DNA of 64,000 nt from Hygrocybe punicea (Eukaryota > Basidiomycota > Agaricomycetes > Agaricales > Hygrophoraceae). Shown piece by piece: positions 34,101 to 43,770 of this stretch. The translations under genes were made by a program, and so were the position numbers. Location of the stretch: NCBI GenBank assembly GCA_963556145.1, contig OY744462.1:744001-808000 (forward strand), given 5' to 3'. Below the pieces are notes generated by a model, which saw only the letters and a list, made by a program, of their open reading frames with translations, searched no databases and had not been told where the DNA came from. Position 1 is the stretch's first letter, and every line of letters begins with the position of its first letter.

Positions 34101-34107
34101 GGGGGAG

Positions 34108-34339
34108 TGTTGCAATAGCAAATGCACTCACAGCCTGACCCGAGACTTAACACCGGTATGGCTTAGATTAGATCCCTCCCTTATCACATGTCAGTTTACC
34201 GTTCCCTCTTTCAGTAGCCACTATTCCTTTGTTATACTTTTTCCTTTGTTTCACGTAGTACTTAAACCACCATTATCATAGTGTAGAAGACCTCAGTTGC
34301 GCTGCTTTTCCGCACTGAGATATCTTCCTGTTACTAGCC
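34108..34339 (+). repeat. 3' LTR of the copia element, split
   Basis: The first 232 bp are here and the last 8 bp (CCTCTACA) are at 38631-38638. With the 2-bp duplication CC removed, the sum is 238 bp, the same length as the 5' LTR. This fixes the ends of the intervening element. Confidence 0.93.
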
Positions 34340-34387
34340 GCATCAGGAAAATTACAAGCCCTTTTTTTGCACCTTTTGCACCTTGCA

Positions 34388-34660
34388 AAAGGTCCCAAGA
34401 GGTCCACCTTTTCCAAGAGGTAGCACCTTTTCCAAGAAAGTGACTTGGCTTAGAAAAGTTCAAACTCTTGGAAAAAGAGGTCAAAAGAAGGAAAAAAAGA
34501 ATGGAAAAAAGATGGAAAAAGAAGAGATTTTGATTCTTTTCCCTTCTTTTTTCCTTCCTTTCTTTCCTCCTTTTGACCTCTTTTTTCAAGAGTTTGAACT
34601 TTTCTAAGCCGGGTCACCTTCTTGGAAAAGAGTGCTCCTCTTGGGACCTTTGGCCCCTTT
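34388..34660. repeat. Subterminal inverted repeat, arms about 125 bp
   Basis: The arm reading GGTCCCAAGAGG ... GGCTTAGAAAAGTTC ... GAGGTCAAAAG (34388-34512) returns in inverse order at 34530-34660. Purine-rich and pyrimidine-rich arms meet at a short loop near 34520. Confidence 0.8.
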
Positions 34661-34852
34661 TGTTCCTTGTAAAAGATGGCCCTTTTCGGACCAGATAACA
34701 CACATCCACAATTGTGAAGATATTGGACAAATTCAAGGACAATTATAATAATAATAATCAATAGATTACAAATATATGTAATTGATTTTAGAGTAACTTT
34801 AAATTTACTAACAACTTACAAAGTATACGACAATGTCTGTAAACTAAATCAG

Positions 34853-35674
34853 TATTACAGCTGTTTTTAATGATCATGGCACTTTTTGAAAATTTTTGAT
34901 TAAAAGAAATGATATGGACTTAGTGAAAATTTCTGTGCTCTACCTAGTATCTCATGAAATACTGCATGGATTAACATGGTTATAGAGGGAAAGTTGTACT
35001 GTTTCTTAAGGGCTATCCACTTCTATAATTACATTTGGACAATATTTAGTATTTGGTGACTTGTAGATGAAACAAAAGGTAAACCAGTACTTTTTGACAC
35101 CCAAAATGACATTGTCAAATTATGGCATCAAATGAGCTCCTATGAAAAAGATTGTAGAGAGAAAATTGTTCGCTTTTTCAAGGGCTAAAAGTACATATAC
35201 CGTGTTTTTCTTTATTTTTGTCCTTCGAGGCAATATTTCATTTGTGCTATGTTTGTCCATGTTACGCTTGAAATCCCACAAAAATCATGATTACAAGCTC
35301 ATAGGACAAAAATAAAGAAAAACACGGTATACGTACTTTTAGCCCTTGAAAAAGCGAACAATTTTCTCTCTACAATCTTTTTCATAGGAGCTCATTTGAT
35401 GCCATAATTTGACAATGTCATTTTGGGTGTCAAAAAGTACTGGTTTACCTTTTGTTTCATCTACAAGTCACCAAATACTAAATATTGTCCAAATGTAATT
35501 ATAGAAGTGGATAGCCCTTAAGAAACAGTACAACTTTCCCTCTATAACCATGTTAATCCATGCAGTATTTCATGAGATACTAGGTAGAGCACAGAAATTT
35601 TCACTAAGTCCATATCATTTCTTTTAATCAAAATTTTTCAAAAAGTGCCATGATCATTAAAAACAGCTGTAATA
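34853..35674. mobile_element. Fold-back element V, 372-bp arms
   Basis: TATTACAGCTG starts an arm that ends near 35224 and is repeated inverted, almost without change, at 35303-35674. The loop is about 78 bp. There is no coding capacity. The same arm sequence, about 80-85% alike by eye, forms the arms in hAT element IV. The RNA or single strand would form a hairpin of more than 350 bp. Confidence 0.88.
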
Positions 35675-35893
35675 AACTCAAAGTGAGTAATAATACGCAC
35701 GTAACGAGTAAATGCATGTGCACGACTTATATATGTTTGGAGGTCACGCACAGACCATTTGGCGAAGTTTGGAAAAATGGAGTGCCAAACATCATCACTT
35801 TTGCCATTTTTGGTAAGTTTGGACTTTGCGACTAACTGGCACTGACCTTTGACCATAGGACGATGCCAACACAACAATGATGATGGCGAGCAA

Positions 35894-35916
35894 GGCCAGG
35901 AGTGATGCAGCCCTGG
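35894..35916 (+). repeat. Palindrome 2-like copy with adjacent intron
   Basis: GGCCAGGAGTGATGCAGCCCTGG is only partly symmetric. It overlaps CTG|GTACGT. A CACTAAC branch word and TTGCAG end a possible 88-nt intron at 36003. Confidence 0.45.
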
Positions 35917-36025
35917 TACGTACGGTACTCCCTTACACCCACGTACTTGTTTATTTCCTTTCATTTTATTTTATTTTATTCGACACTAACAATTAAATTG
36001 CAGGTCTACGGCCACCACCACCATG

Positions 36026-36057
<32 letters not shown>

Positions 36058-36190
36058 TGCCACCACAACAGCCACAACCACAATGTCAACAATCAATGCC
36101 ACATCAGATGTGCCAACAACAGGCCCCATGGCAAACCGGGATGCGCACACATGCAAACGAACAGAGTGGGCGAGTCAACAAGACGGAACG

Positions 36191-36224
36191 AGCAGCAGGG
36201 GGTGGTGCATCCACCCCTGCTGCT
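36191..36224 (+). repeat. Palindrome 2 copy with adjacent intron
   Basis: AGCAGCAGGGGGTGG and CCACCCCTGCTGCT flank TGCAT. Then comes TCCTG|GTATGT, a TTCTAAC branch word and CTGAAG at 36278, a possible 49-nt intron. Confidence 0.65.
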
Positions 36225-36321
36225 TCCTGGTATGTTTTCCATTAATTTTTTCCATCGATTTTATTCTTCTAACTGAAGAACGTGTCACCACGCTGCCACC
36301 ACCGTTACCACCAGCGGAACA

Positions 36322-37415
36322 TAGTGTTGCCACGACTAAGACTACTAGTCAACTGGCAGTCATAGTCATAGTTGATTTTAGCTGCAACTCAGCTAGTTGC
36401 AACTATGACTATCTAGTTGACTAAAATTATATCATGTCTGTTCTGGTATTTATAAGTGATTTACAGCCATTTTAGTAATTCATGGCAGTAACTGGATTTT
36501 TTTTCATCAATTGAGAAATTTGGACTTAGTAGAATTTCCAGTGCTGAATCTTGTATCTCATGAAATACTGTATGGATTGAGATGGTTATAGAGGGAAAGT
36601 TGTACTATGTCTTAAGGGCTATCTACTCCTATCATTACATTTGGACCATATTTAGTGTTTGGTGACTTGTGGATGAAACAAAAGGTAAACCAGTACTTTG
36701 TGACACCCAAAATGATATTGTCAAATTATGCTATCAAATGAGCTCATATGAAAAAGATTGTAGGGAGAAACTTCTTCAGTTTTTCAAGGGCTAGAAGTAC
36801 AAATACCGTGTTTTCCTTCATTTTTCTCCTTGGAGCCAACATTGCATCTGTACTATGTTTGTCTGCATTAGGCTTGAAATATTACATGAATTTTAAATGT
36901 TGGCTCCAAGGAGAAAAATGAAGGAAAACACGGTATTTGTACTTCTAGCCCTTGAAAAACTGAAGAAGTTTCTCCCTACAATCTTTTTCATATGAGCTCA
37001 TTTGATAGCATAATTTGACAATATCATTTTGAGTGTCACAAAGTACTGGTTTACCTTTTGTTTCATCCACAAGTCACCAAACACTAAATATGGTCCAAAT
37101 GTAATGATAGGAGTAGATAGCCCTTAAGACATAGTACAACTTTCCCTCTATAACCATCTCAATCCATACAGTATTTCATGAGATACAAGATTCAGCACTG
37201 GAAATTCTACTAAGTCCAAATTTCTCAATTGATGAAAAAAAATCCAGTTACTGCCATGAATTACTAAAATGGCTGTAACATACATTTGTTTAATTATAGT
37301 TGACTATTCTCAAGTTTAGTTGACTACAATGACCAGCTAAGCTGCAACTTTAGCTGCAACTATCAACTATGACTACTAAAATTTTGGTGTAAATAGTCTA
37401 GTCGTGGCAACACTA
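36322..37415. mobile_element. hAT-type fold-back element IV
   Basis: The ends TAGTGTTGCCACGACTA are inverted copies. The flanking octamers are GCGGAACA and CCGGAACA (7 of 8). Inside the ends are AGTTGCAACTATGACTA words. The interior is a giant hairpin with arms of about 380 bp (36461-36842 and 36896-37279) around a 53-bp loop, homologous to fold-back element V. It is not coding. Confidence 0.9.
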
Positions 37416-37469
37416 CCGGAACACATGCATCAAATGCGTGTGTTTCGCCAGGACAGGCCACAGCACCAT

Positions 37470-37556
37470 GGCACCCACCTCGCGATGAAGTGTGCCAGCA
37501 CCGCAGACGCAACTGAGGCAGAACGCACGCGTACCATGTGCCGATCTCTCGTGAGG
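37470..37556. repeat. Degenerate palindrome 1 copy
   Basis: ACCTCGCGAT and CTCGTGAGGT face each other, but the distance is longer than usual and the CAATTG core is missing. Confidence 0.4.
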
Positions 37557-37591
37557 TCAGATGGAGTCACCGCAGGGCACCCCCAAATCCC

Positions 37592-37645
37592 ACCTCGCGA
37601 AGATGCCGGCCACGTCAACTGACATGCACAGCTCTCTCGCGAGGT
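37592..37645. repeat. Palindrome 1 copy (GCATCAGG element, first)
   Basis: Arms ACCTCGCGAA and CTCGCGAGGT; core CACGTCAACTGACATG, a centre mutated at one base. Confidence 0.78.
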
Positions 37646-37687
37646 CAGATGGAGTATCCACAGGGCAGGGCAGGGCACCCCATTCCC

Positions 37688-37741
37688 ACCTCGCAAAGAT
37701 GCCAGCCACGTCAATTGATGTGCACGGCTCTCTTGCGAGGT
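37688..37741. repeat. Palindrome 1 copy (GCATCAGG element, second)
   Basis: Arms ACCTCGCAAA and CTTGCGAGGT; core CACGTCAATTGATGTG. The two copies are 42 bp apart and share flanking words, so the pair looks like a tandem duplication. Confidence 0.8.
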
Positions 37742-38924
37742 GGAAGTTGTCTAGTTCAATGCAGACGCATTGGGACACCCAGACGAAGAGGCCCACGTAT
37801 GGCTGAAGGCCGGTGCAAGGCCCCAGCACCCAAATTCCACCTCACAGACAGGCTGGCCACACATGGTCCATATACTGAAGTATGTTGAATTTATTGGGAG
37901 GGTATACTACATATCATTATCATATCGTTGCACCAGTATTCCAAAAGCATTCAAAATCATAATGATCCAATATTTTGAAACAAAGTACAGTGTTGATTGA
38001 CAATTTTACAGTACTTCTTCAATAACAAGACATTTACTGAAATTATTGAAGTTTCAAATTTATACTGTACACAATTTATTTTGAAACTGAAAGTATTCAT
38101 TCAGAAGTATTTAAATAACCTGTAAAAAAAGGCTAACAAACCACAAAAGAAAAGCTTTCAAGAGATTCTTCTTTTCCAAAGACAAACAACTTTTTCAAGA
38201 AATGGACCTGGCTTAAAAAAGCTCTTTGTCTTGGGACAAGAGGTATCCTTTTTCAAAGTAATTCACTTTTGAAAAAGATGGGAAAAGTAGAAAAAAGAAG
38301 AAAAAGCATCAAAGGTCAAAAGTGATCCAAAGTCATAAGGTCAAAAGTGTTAAGACAAGTAAAGTGATTAATTGTAAAGGACCAACAAGTAAGCAAAGTG
38401 CTAAAGGAGTCAAAGTAATCCAAGTTTGAAAAGGTGGGAAAAAGTCAACAAGGGTGAAAAGGTGTGCAAGTGATATTATGTAGTAAATATTTCCAAGTGA
38501 CTCAAAGTGCCATAAGGTAGCAGAAGTTGTTAAAAAAGATGAAAAAAACCTCAGAAAAAAGTTCAAGAGGTTTCAAAAAAGGTCAAGAGCCTCCAAGGTG
38601 CAAAAAAAGGGCTTGTAAATTTCCTGATGCCCTCTACACTACACTGCGGGAAGTATTTGCCATGTAGAATTCCTACTTTCAGATAGCCAAAATGTCTACT
38701 GAAAGCAGGAATTATAATATGTCCCACCTACCTCAAGCAGGCACATCTGCTTCAAGCAGTAATTTTGATCACCCTAAGCAGCAATGTGGACATTCGAAGC
38801 AGCTGGAATTGCTGCTTTTGTCAGAAATAATAATTACTTTTCACCAACAATTTATTGATAAAAGATATGCTTTATTAAAATATTATTTATTTATTTTGTT
38901 ACTGTCTTGTATTTAACTATTACC

Positions 38925-38999
38925 ATAATAGGGATTTGAACTCCCGACTTGGCCTTATTGCTTACATTAGGCATACTTACTGCTTAGCCACGAGACTCA
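38925..38999 (-). ncRNA. tRNA-derived SINE head
   Basis: On the minus strand the sequence has a box A-like TGGCTAAGCAGTAAG and a box B-like GGGAGTTCAAATCCC at tRNA spacing, with a D-arm (GGCT...GCC) and a T-arm of GGGA/TCCC. The acceptor stem does not close well, so it is not a functional tRNA. AT-rich sequence downstream (38870-38920) may be the SINE tail. Confidence 0.5.
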
Positions 39000-39167
39000 A
39001 CATAAAATATTTGTTTTTCATGACCCATATATAGGATAAGCCCAGAGGCTGCAGAAGGATGTGTGTATGTAGGCTAAAATAGTGTGAGGTAGGCTTGTGC
39101 TGGTGCCCGAGTGTTTCCCTCAGGCAACCCCGCCAGGTCAGGCAGGGTACAGCAGGTGGGCATGAGC

Positions 39168-39223
39168 ACCTCGCGAACATCGCACACATCTGATCAATTG
39201 GTGGCTGTCCGTGTTCGCGAGGT
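39168..39223. repeat. Palindrome 1 copy (CACTGCGGG element, first)
   Basis: Perfect outer arms ACCTCGCGAA and TTCGCGAGGT; the core TGATCAATTGGTGG is less symmetric. The right arm runs into the target duplication of the next element. Confidence 0.8.
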
Positions 39224-39227
39224 GGTG

Positions 39228-40267
39228 TAGGGCCTAGCACAGGTAAGCAAAACCCAGGTACACCTGCAGGTACACACCTGCAGGTAACGCTCGGGTCAGG
39301 TTAAATGGGTACGGGTTACCCAGATGGTGGGTTATGGGTCGGGTACGGGTTGAGAGCTTGAAAAAACTCATAGACCCAGGTATACCCGTGTACACCCATC
39401 GCTATACATGCATATATACCTGAGCCATTCTGAACACCCCATTGATTGATTCCCTCTTTGACTCAACCTGCCATAACTGAGGTTATTCAGCGTTGAACCT
39501 GATGACCTGGTAACATTGCCAATAGGCACACAGGCATACTGGTAAGAAAATTTCTTGCAATTGCCAATATGTCCCTCGCGGTTTCTGAACTTGAGGACTT
39601 TGGACCAGCAACCAGCTCTTTTCATGGGTCATTAGCAACGTTAACCAATGCCAGTTCTTCATACAATGCAGACTCCATTGCTGCATACCTGTTATGAACA
39701 GTGATGACCTGAAAGCAAGTGGAGGGTCATTAGTGTACTGGGAACCAGCTCGTCGAACCCGCCCTCGGCTTGCCTGCATGGCTCTTGACTTCCTTTCGGC
39801 TCCGGGTATGGTTTATGCTCTCAAATTGTTTGCTGGCCTTACGACCCATCATAGCATCATCTGTTGATGCAGAACGTGCATTTTCAGTTGGCCGTCTTCA
39901 AGTGAATCATCTCCAACACAGCATTTCATCTCAATCTTTCAAAGCTCTCGTTGCTATTGGTTCATGGTACAATACCCCGCTTGGCAGCAACCGCTGCAGT
40001 CGAGAGTCAAACCGAGCGTAAGGCTAAAGGCAAAGCTAAGATGGATAATATAATTGAAATCGACTAGTAGTACTAGTATTACTACTGCCGTAGACTCCCT
40101 CATATACTACCTATACCTGTGGGTTACCCGGGCACCCACAGGTTTACCTGCAGGTCGACCCGGGTAAATTGCATTGAGTACGGGTCGGGTACGGTCATCG
40201 TGCTCAGTGTTCATTTACCCGCAGGTATGACCCAGGTTCAACCCGGGTTAACCCATGCTAGGCCCTA
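39228..40267 (+). mobile_element. hAT element relic with TAGGGCCTAGCA ends
   Basis: TAGGGCCTAGCA is inverted at the right end, and the 8-bp duplication AGGTGGTG is perfect (39220-39227 and 40268-40275). Arrays of ACCCGGGTAA/GGGTACGGGT words fill both subterminal regions. The interior keeps the C-terminus of a hAT transposase, so this is a deletion derivative and supports assigning the related elements to hAT. Confidence 0.9.
39770..40021 (+). pseudogene. hAT transposase C-terminal dimerisation domain
   Basis: The frame contains SSVDAERAFSVGRLQVNHLQ followed by SQSFKALVAIGSWY, the hallmark ASS-xx-ER-xFS ... SxW block of hAT transposases. The rest of the enzyme (DDE/RNase H-like core, BED finger) is absent. 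The domain normally holds the transposase multimer together. Confidence 0.85.
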
Positions 40268-40364
40268 AGGTGGTGATTGGCTCGGGGAGGCCTCGAGGTA
40301 GTGGAGGTGCGGGAACGTCCCCTCGCTGTTGCTCCACCTGGACCCATCTGTCGTTGTCGTGTCC

Positions 40365-40420
40365 ACCTCGCAAATGCCATGCACAACGTCAATTGACATG
40401 GCTGTAGTCGTTTGCAAGGT
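40365..40420. repeat. Palindrome 1 copy (CACTGCGGG element, second)
   Basis: ACCTCGCAAA and TTTGCAAGGT are the arms, so the CG pair of the arm is changed symmetrically to CA/TG on both sides. The core is AACGTCAATTGACATG. Confidence 0.78.
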
Positions 40421-41417
40421 GAGGTTGGGCAGCAGGAAAGGACCAGGACTCGTCGTCTCAATCCCCCTTCCTGCATGTGCTCCACCCCTGTCCTTGTCCA
40501 GCCGTTGTTGTCTTCACTTGCTGGACTGACATCGTTGTAAAGGCGAGGTCGGGGTGGCTGCGGAACAATAATCCTAAGCCTGTGGGGGTCAGCGTGAAAG
40601 TGACTAGGAATAGTCTAACAAGCTTCAGTAAGATGATAGGATATAAATGGTAAGAAGCCACCGAGTAAACTACTGAAATCTATCGAGACCGGTCGAAGCC
40701 GACAATGTCGGGTACGGCGGGTCGGGTGTCGGGTGACGAGGGACGTAGAGATAAAGGCGGTGGAACGACGGGGAGAGCGTCGAGGAATCCGACGAGTAAT
40801 GTGTGCAAAGGATTTTACTGAGAGACTAATTCTCAGAGAGAGGAAACGGGGGAACTGGTTTCTTATTCAGAGACGGCGCTTGGGCACCGTTTTTATACTA
40901 CAAATTTCTGTACCTAGATTCGGATGAGAGTCCTCAGCCGATGAGAGGAAACAAAGGAGAATAAAAATGGGGAAGTAGGAAGAGCGTTGCGAGGCGACGA
41001 TGACAGGGAAAATGGGTGGAAGATATAAAAACCATAAAAGATGTAATATACTTTACTATATCTCCATAAGGGAGACGCTAGGCGCGAATAAGGCAAGTCC
41101 GATGTCGGGATCCCAGTCTGATGAGATCTATCTTTGATATTTGAAGTTCCGTGAGTTTAGGAGATGGACCAACCAGTAGGGATGACCACGGGTTTGGGTC
41201 AACCCGTGGTATTACCAAAACGGGTTGCACGGGTATGGGTAGGGTGTTTGGTTTCGTCACCCGTGACCATACCGTGACCTGTACCCGCGGTTTGGCGGTG
41301 TGTCACGGGTTCATCACACAACCACCACAACCACCTCGACGGCTACGACCAAGGGCGAACAAGCGCGCGGTGACCAGACGACCGACCGGAACAGTCAAAG
41401 GAAGGAGCAGGGAAGCA

Positions 41418-41446
41418 GCCGGGGGATGGTGCTCCCACTTCCCGGC
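41418..41446 (+). repeat. Palindrome 2 copy with adjacent intron
   Basis: GCCGGGGGATGG and CCCACTTCCCGGC flank GTGC. It is followed by CCTAG|GTAAGT, a TAGCTAAC branch word and CAACAG at 41516. Confidence 0.68.
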
Positions 41447-41554
41447 CTAGGTAAGTCTCAATTTCTGATCAAGTAATGAACTGTAGCTAACTACGCTATG
41501 ACAACAACAACAACAGCATGGGGCAACAGCACGCAACGACAATGACGCGTCGCC

Positions 41555-41685
41555 CTCTCGTCCACCTCGTGGACACGCAACAACGATGCGTCCCCCTTCG
41601 TCCACCTCGCGGACACGCAACAGCGACGACGGCGACGCGTCCCCCTCTCGTCCCCCTCTTGTCCACCTCGCAGACGCGCTACAAC
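41555..41685 (+). repeat. Tandem half sites of palindrome 1
   Basis: The words CGTCCACCTCG and GGACACGCAAC(A/G)(A/G)CGA recur three to four times with a spacing of about 35-60 bp. They resemble the left arm of the palindrome that follows at 41727, as if the arm had been duplicated. Confidence 0.6.
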
Positions 41686-41726
41686 GCGTCCGACGGCACA
41701 TGCCCCCCTCGTTCCCCATGTTGATC

Positions 41727-41780
41727 ACCTCGCGGACAAGCACGTCGCGTCAATTGACGCCGGCGCTGCATCTGCGAGGT
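41727..41780. repeat. Palindrome 1 copy (TAGGGATGACCA element)
   Basis: Arms ACCTCGCGGA and ATCTGCGAGGT; core CGCGTCAATTGACGCC. The CGC/GC pair replaces CAC/GTG of most copies. Confidence 0.78.
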
Positions 41781-42116
41781 TGCAGAGCGGAACGGGGGCT
41801 GTGGTGGATGGCGGGACGCGATGGTACACCACAGGTAAGGTGTACCGTCGTGACCCGTGGATGTTCGGGTGCGGTGCAGGTCAAAACCGCCCCGGGTAAG
41901 GTGTTCACGGGTACGGGTGCGGTGTCAGCCGAGCCGACCCGTTCAAGACCCATGGTCATCCCTACCGACCAGGTATGTGAGCGGCCGTGCTAGTCGGTAT
42001 GCATCGGGTTGCATCGGGTTGCGTCGGGTTCGAGTGTAGATTGCTGGAGACGTTGGGTTCGAGCGGATTCGCTAGATATCGATGTTACGGCCTCAGAGGG
42101 TCGAGGACCCTCTACA

Positions 42117-42832
42117 TCGTCAATGTCGTTGCCGAGGTGGTCGAGACCGCCAGGTCTCCTTTGTGTCCTGTTGTCAGTTAGTCGGCAGGGCTTGTCACTG
42201 TCATTGTCCTAGGTGATAGCGCCGGGGTCGTCGCTGTCATTTTTGTCCCGTTGCTTGTGTCGAGGTGGTTGTGGATAGTTCTTCGACCTCGCCATCTTCA
42301 TTAATTAATTTCCACCGTTGTCACTGTTGTTGCATTGTAGTAGTTGTGCCTGTACTGTCACGTGACTGGATTCCCACGGTTCATCGTAGTCAGTAGCTGA
42401 TCTGATGTAGTAGACAGTTCCCATTCCAGTCTTTGCGTGCTTTCCAGCTAGACTCCTTCGGAGAGTCCCTCAGCAGCCCCAACCCACTCCAGCGTCTTCA
42501 CCGTCCTCATCTTCATTGTCCTCGTCTTCCAGTCCCCACCCTCAGTGAAATGTCTGCTGCACGTCAGGGGCACAGTGTAGTCAGCTGGCGGCAGGAATTT
42601 GAGGCAGAGGGTACCTGTCGTACCTTTGCTGAAGAGTGGGTGTCACCATCCACAAGGTGTGTGGTGGACTGGCCACTGCTGTTGAAGTAGGCTAGGAAAA
42701 AAGACGCACTATTTGTAATTATGGGATTGCTGCATTACATGAACGGAGAGGGGAGGCAAGGAGAGGAGTACAAGTCTTGTAACAAGACTGCCGAAGAGGA
42801 TGAAAACCGTTATTTCCTGTCTTTGTAATTTA
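42117..42832. other. Remainder of the palindrome-bearing host sequence; unknown short frame
   Basis: GTC-rich low-complexity sequence (42180-42350) is followed by a GTCACGTGAC site at 42357. A short plus-strand frame starts at ATG 42550 (MSAARQGHSVVSWRQEFEAE) and looks coding in composition but ends after 46 codons. I do not recognise it. Confidence 0.4.
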
Positions 42833-43385
42833 CAGTGCTTTCACAATTTCATGTCTCACGTGTTCAAACATGGTTGAAAATCCTGGAAAAGAAAAAAAAT
42901 CATTTATTCGTCAAAATTCTATTGTACCCCCTCAACCTCACAGACCGCTTATAATCATACCTAAATGACCATGGGTTATTGGAACATTAGCCTGGACATG
43001 AAACAACAAGCTCTGCAGCTCCTAGATCAAGGCTGGGAGATAGAATGTATCGCTGATGTACTCGGAGTCTCATCGAAGAGTATTGGATGATGGCTCAAAA
43101 AATATGCTGCGTATGGATGTGTAGACCCACCCAGTGTGTTGTGCGGCCGTCCGCGCTTGTTGAACGTTGACATTACTGAGGATCTCCAGGAGCTCATAAG
43201 CGAAACACCATCCCTCTACCTTGACGAAATCAGTAGTGTTGCTGAAGTTCAGTTCGGTCCGGTTCCGACCCTTTTTGGCGGAACCGCGAACTGAACTTGG
43301 GGTCCGGTTTGGCGCATGGCCAAACCTGGACCCAGACGGCATCGAACCATCTGTCCGAGGTGGGCTCACCCTGTGAGCTCTGTTC

Positions 43386-43439
43386 TCCTCACGAATGGCA
43401 GGCACGTATCAATTGATGTGGCGCTGCACTTTGCGAGGT
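43386..43439. repeat. Palindrome 1 copy (element III)
   Basis: Arms TCCTCACGAA and TTTGCGAGGT; core CGTATCAATTGATGTG, again with A:T next to the centre on both sides. Confidence 0.78.
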
Positions 43440-43469
43440 AGATGGGCTGTGGGGGAGCCGTCCGGTGCT

Positions 43470-43770
43470 GCCATGGCCGTTGCTGCTGCTGCTGCTGTGG
43501 CCGTTGCTGCTGCCACTGCTGCTGCTGTTGTGGCCATTGCTGTTGCTGCTGCTGCCGCCACCATTGCTGCTGCCACTGTTGCTGCTGCTGCTGGCCATCA
43601 TGGTTGTTGTTGCCGTTGTTGTTGCTGCCGCTGGTGTTGCAGCTGTCCCACGTTGGATGGCTTGATGCAGCAGCAGCTGCTGCTGCTGTTGCCGGCATTG
43701 CTGCTGCTGCTGCTGCTGTTGCCGCTGCCACTGTCACTGCTGCTGCTGCCGTTGCTGCCAGTGCTGCTGC
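43470..43770 (-). repeat. CTG/CTT triplet array (element III)
   Basis: Some 300 bp consist mainly of GCTGCT, GTTGCT and GCCGCT triplets. On the minus strand this is the same CAG/CAA array seen in element I, and it again precedes palindrome 1. Confidence 0.85.

Larger units (their letters stand above)
34340..38630. mobile_element. 4.3-kb DNA element with GCATCAGG ends and 2-bp target duplication
   Basis: The left end GCATCAGGAAAATTACAAGC and the inverted right end (one mismatch in the first 20 bases) form a terminal repeat of about 36 bp. The ends are proven by the LTR it interrupts; the duplication is CC. There is no recognisable protein. It carries a subterminal hairpin (34388-34660), fold-back element V, a palindrome cassette and hAT element IV. 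AAAAGGTC/GACCTTTT words are frequent near both ends. Its superfamily is unclear to me. Confidence 0.85.
25850..38638 (+). mobile_element. Ty1/copia retrotransposon, nested with four other insertions
   Basis: The LTRs are 238 bp (TG...CA), and the gene order GAG-protease-integrase-RT-RNase H defines Ty1/copia. The target duplication is CTACT on the left (25845-25849); on the right it reads CTAAT, now split by the CACTGCGGG element. The coding part is interrupted by hAT elements I and II and a solo LTR, and the 3' LTR by a 4.3-kb element. Stops, frameshifts and lost catalytic residues show it is dead. A candidate primer-binding site, GGTTATAAGCCC, directly follows the 5' LTR, and GAGGGGGAG precedes the 3' LTR. 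Confidence 0.93.
41177..41964 (+). mobile_element. hAT-type non-autonomous element with TAGGGATGACCA ends
   Basis: TAGGGATGACCACGGG is matched by the inverted right end with one difference. The flanking octamers are CCAACCAG and CCGACCAG (7 of 8). Subterminal words are ACGGGTATGGGT and GACCATACCGTGACC. It holds palindrome 2, a possible intron (41451-41516), an array of half sites and palindrome 1. It has no transposase. Confidence 0.87.
40536..42116. mobile_element. Solo LTR of the TGTA...TACA family, copy 2, interrupted
   Basis: The duplication is TCGT on both sides. It shares with copy 1 the start (GGCTGCGGAAC), a CGGGTACGGCGGGTCGGG block, the CACCGTTTTTATA word and the end with CTCAGAGGGTCGAGGACCCT. 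The hAT-type element at 41177-41964 sits inside it; without that, it is about 785 bp. Confidence 0.82.

Noticed and set aside
37592..37741. CRISPR-like array of repeats
   Set aside because: There are only two full units, the flanks between them are also similar, and CRISPR does not occur in fungal nuclear DNA.
38925..38999. Functional tRNA gene
   Set aside because: The acceptor stem does not pair and the anticodon arm is poor; SINE or pseudogene fits better.
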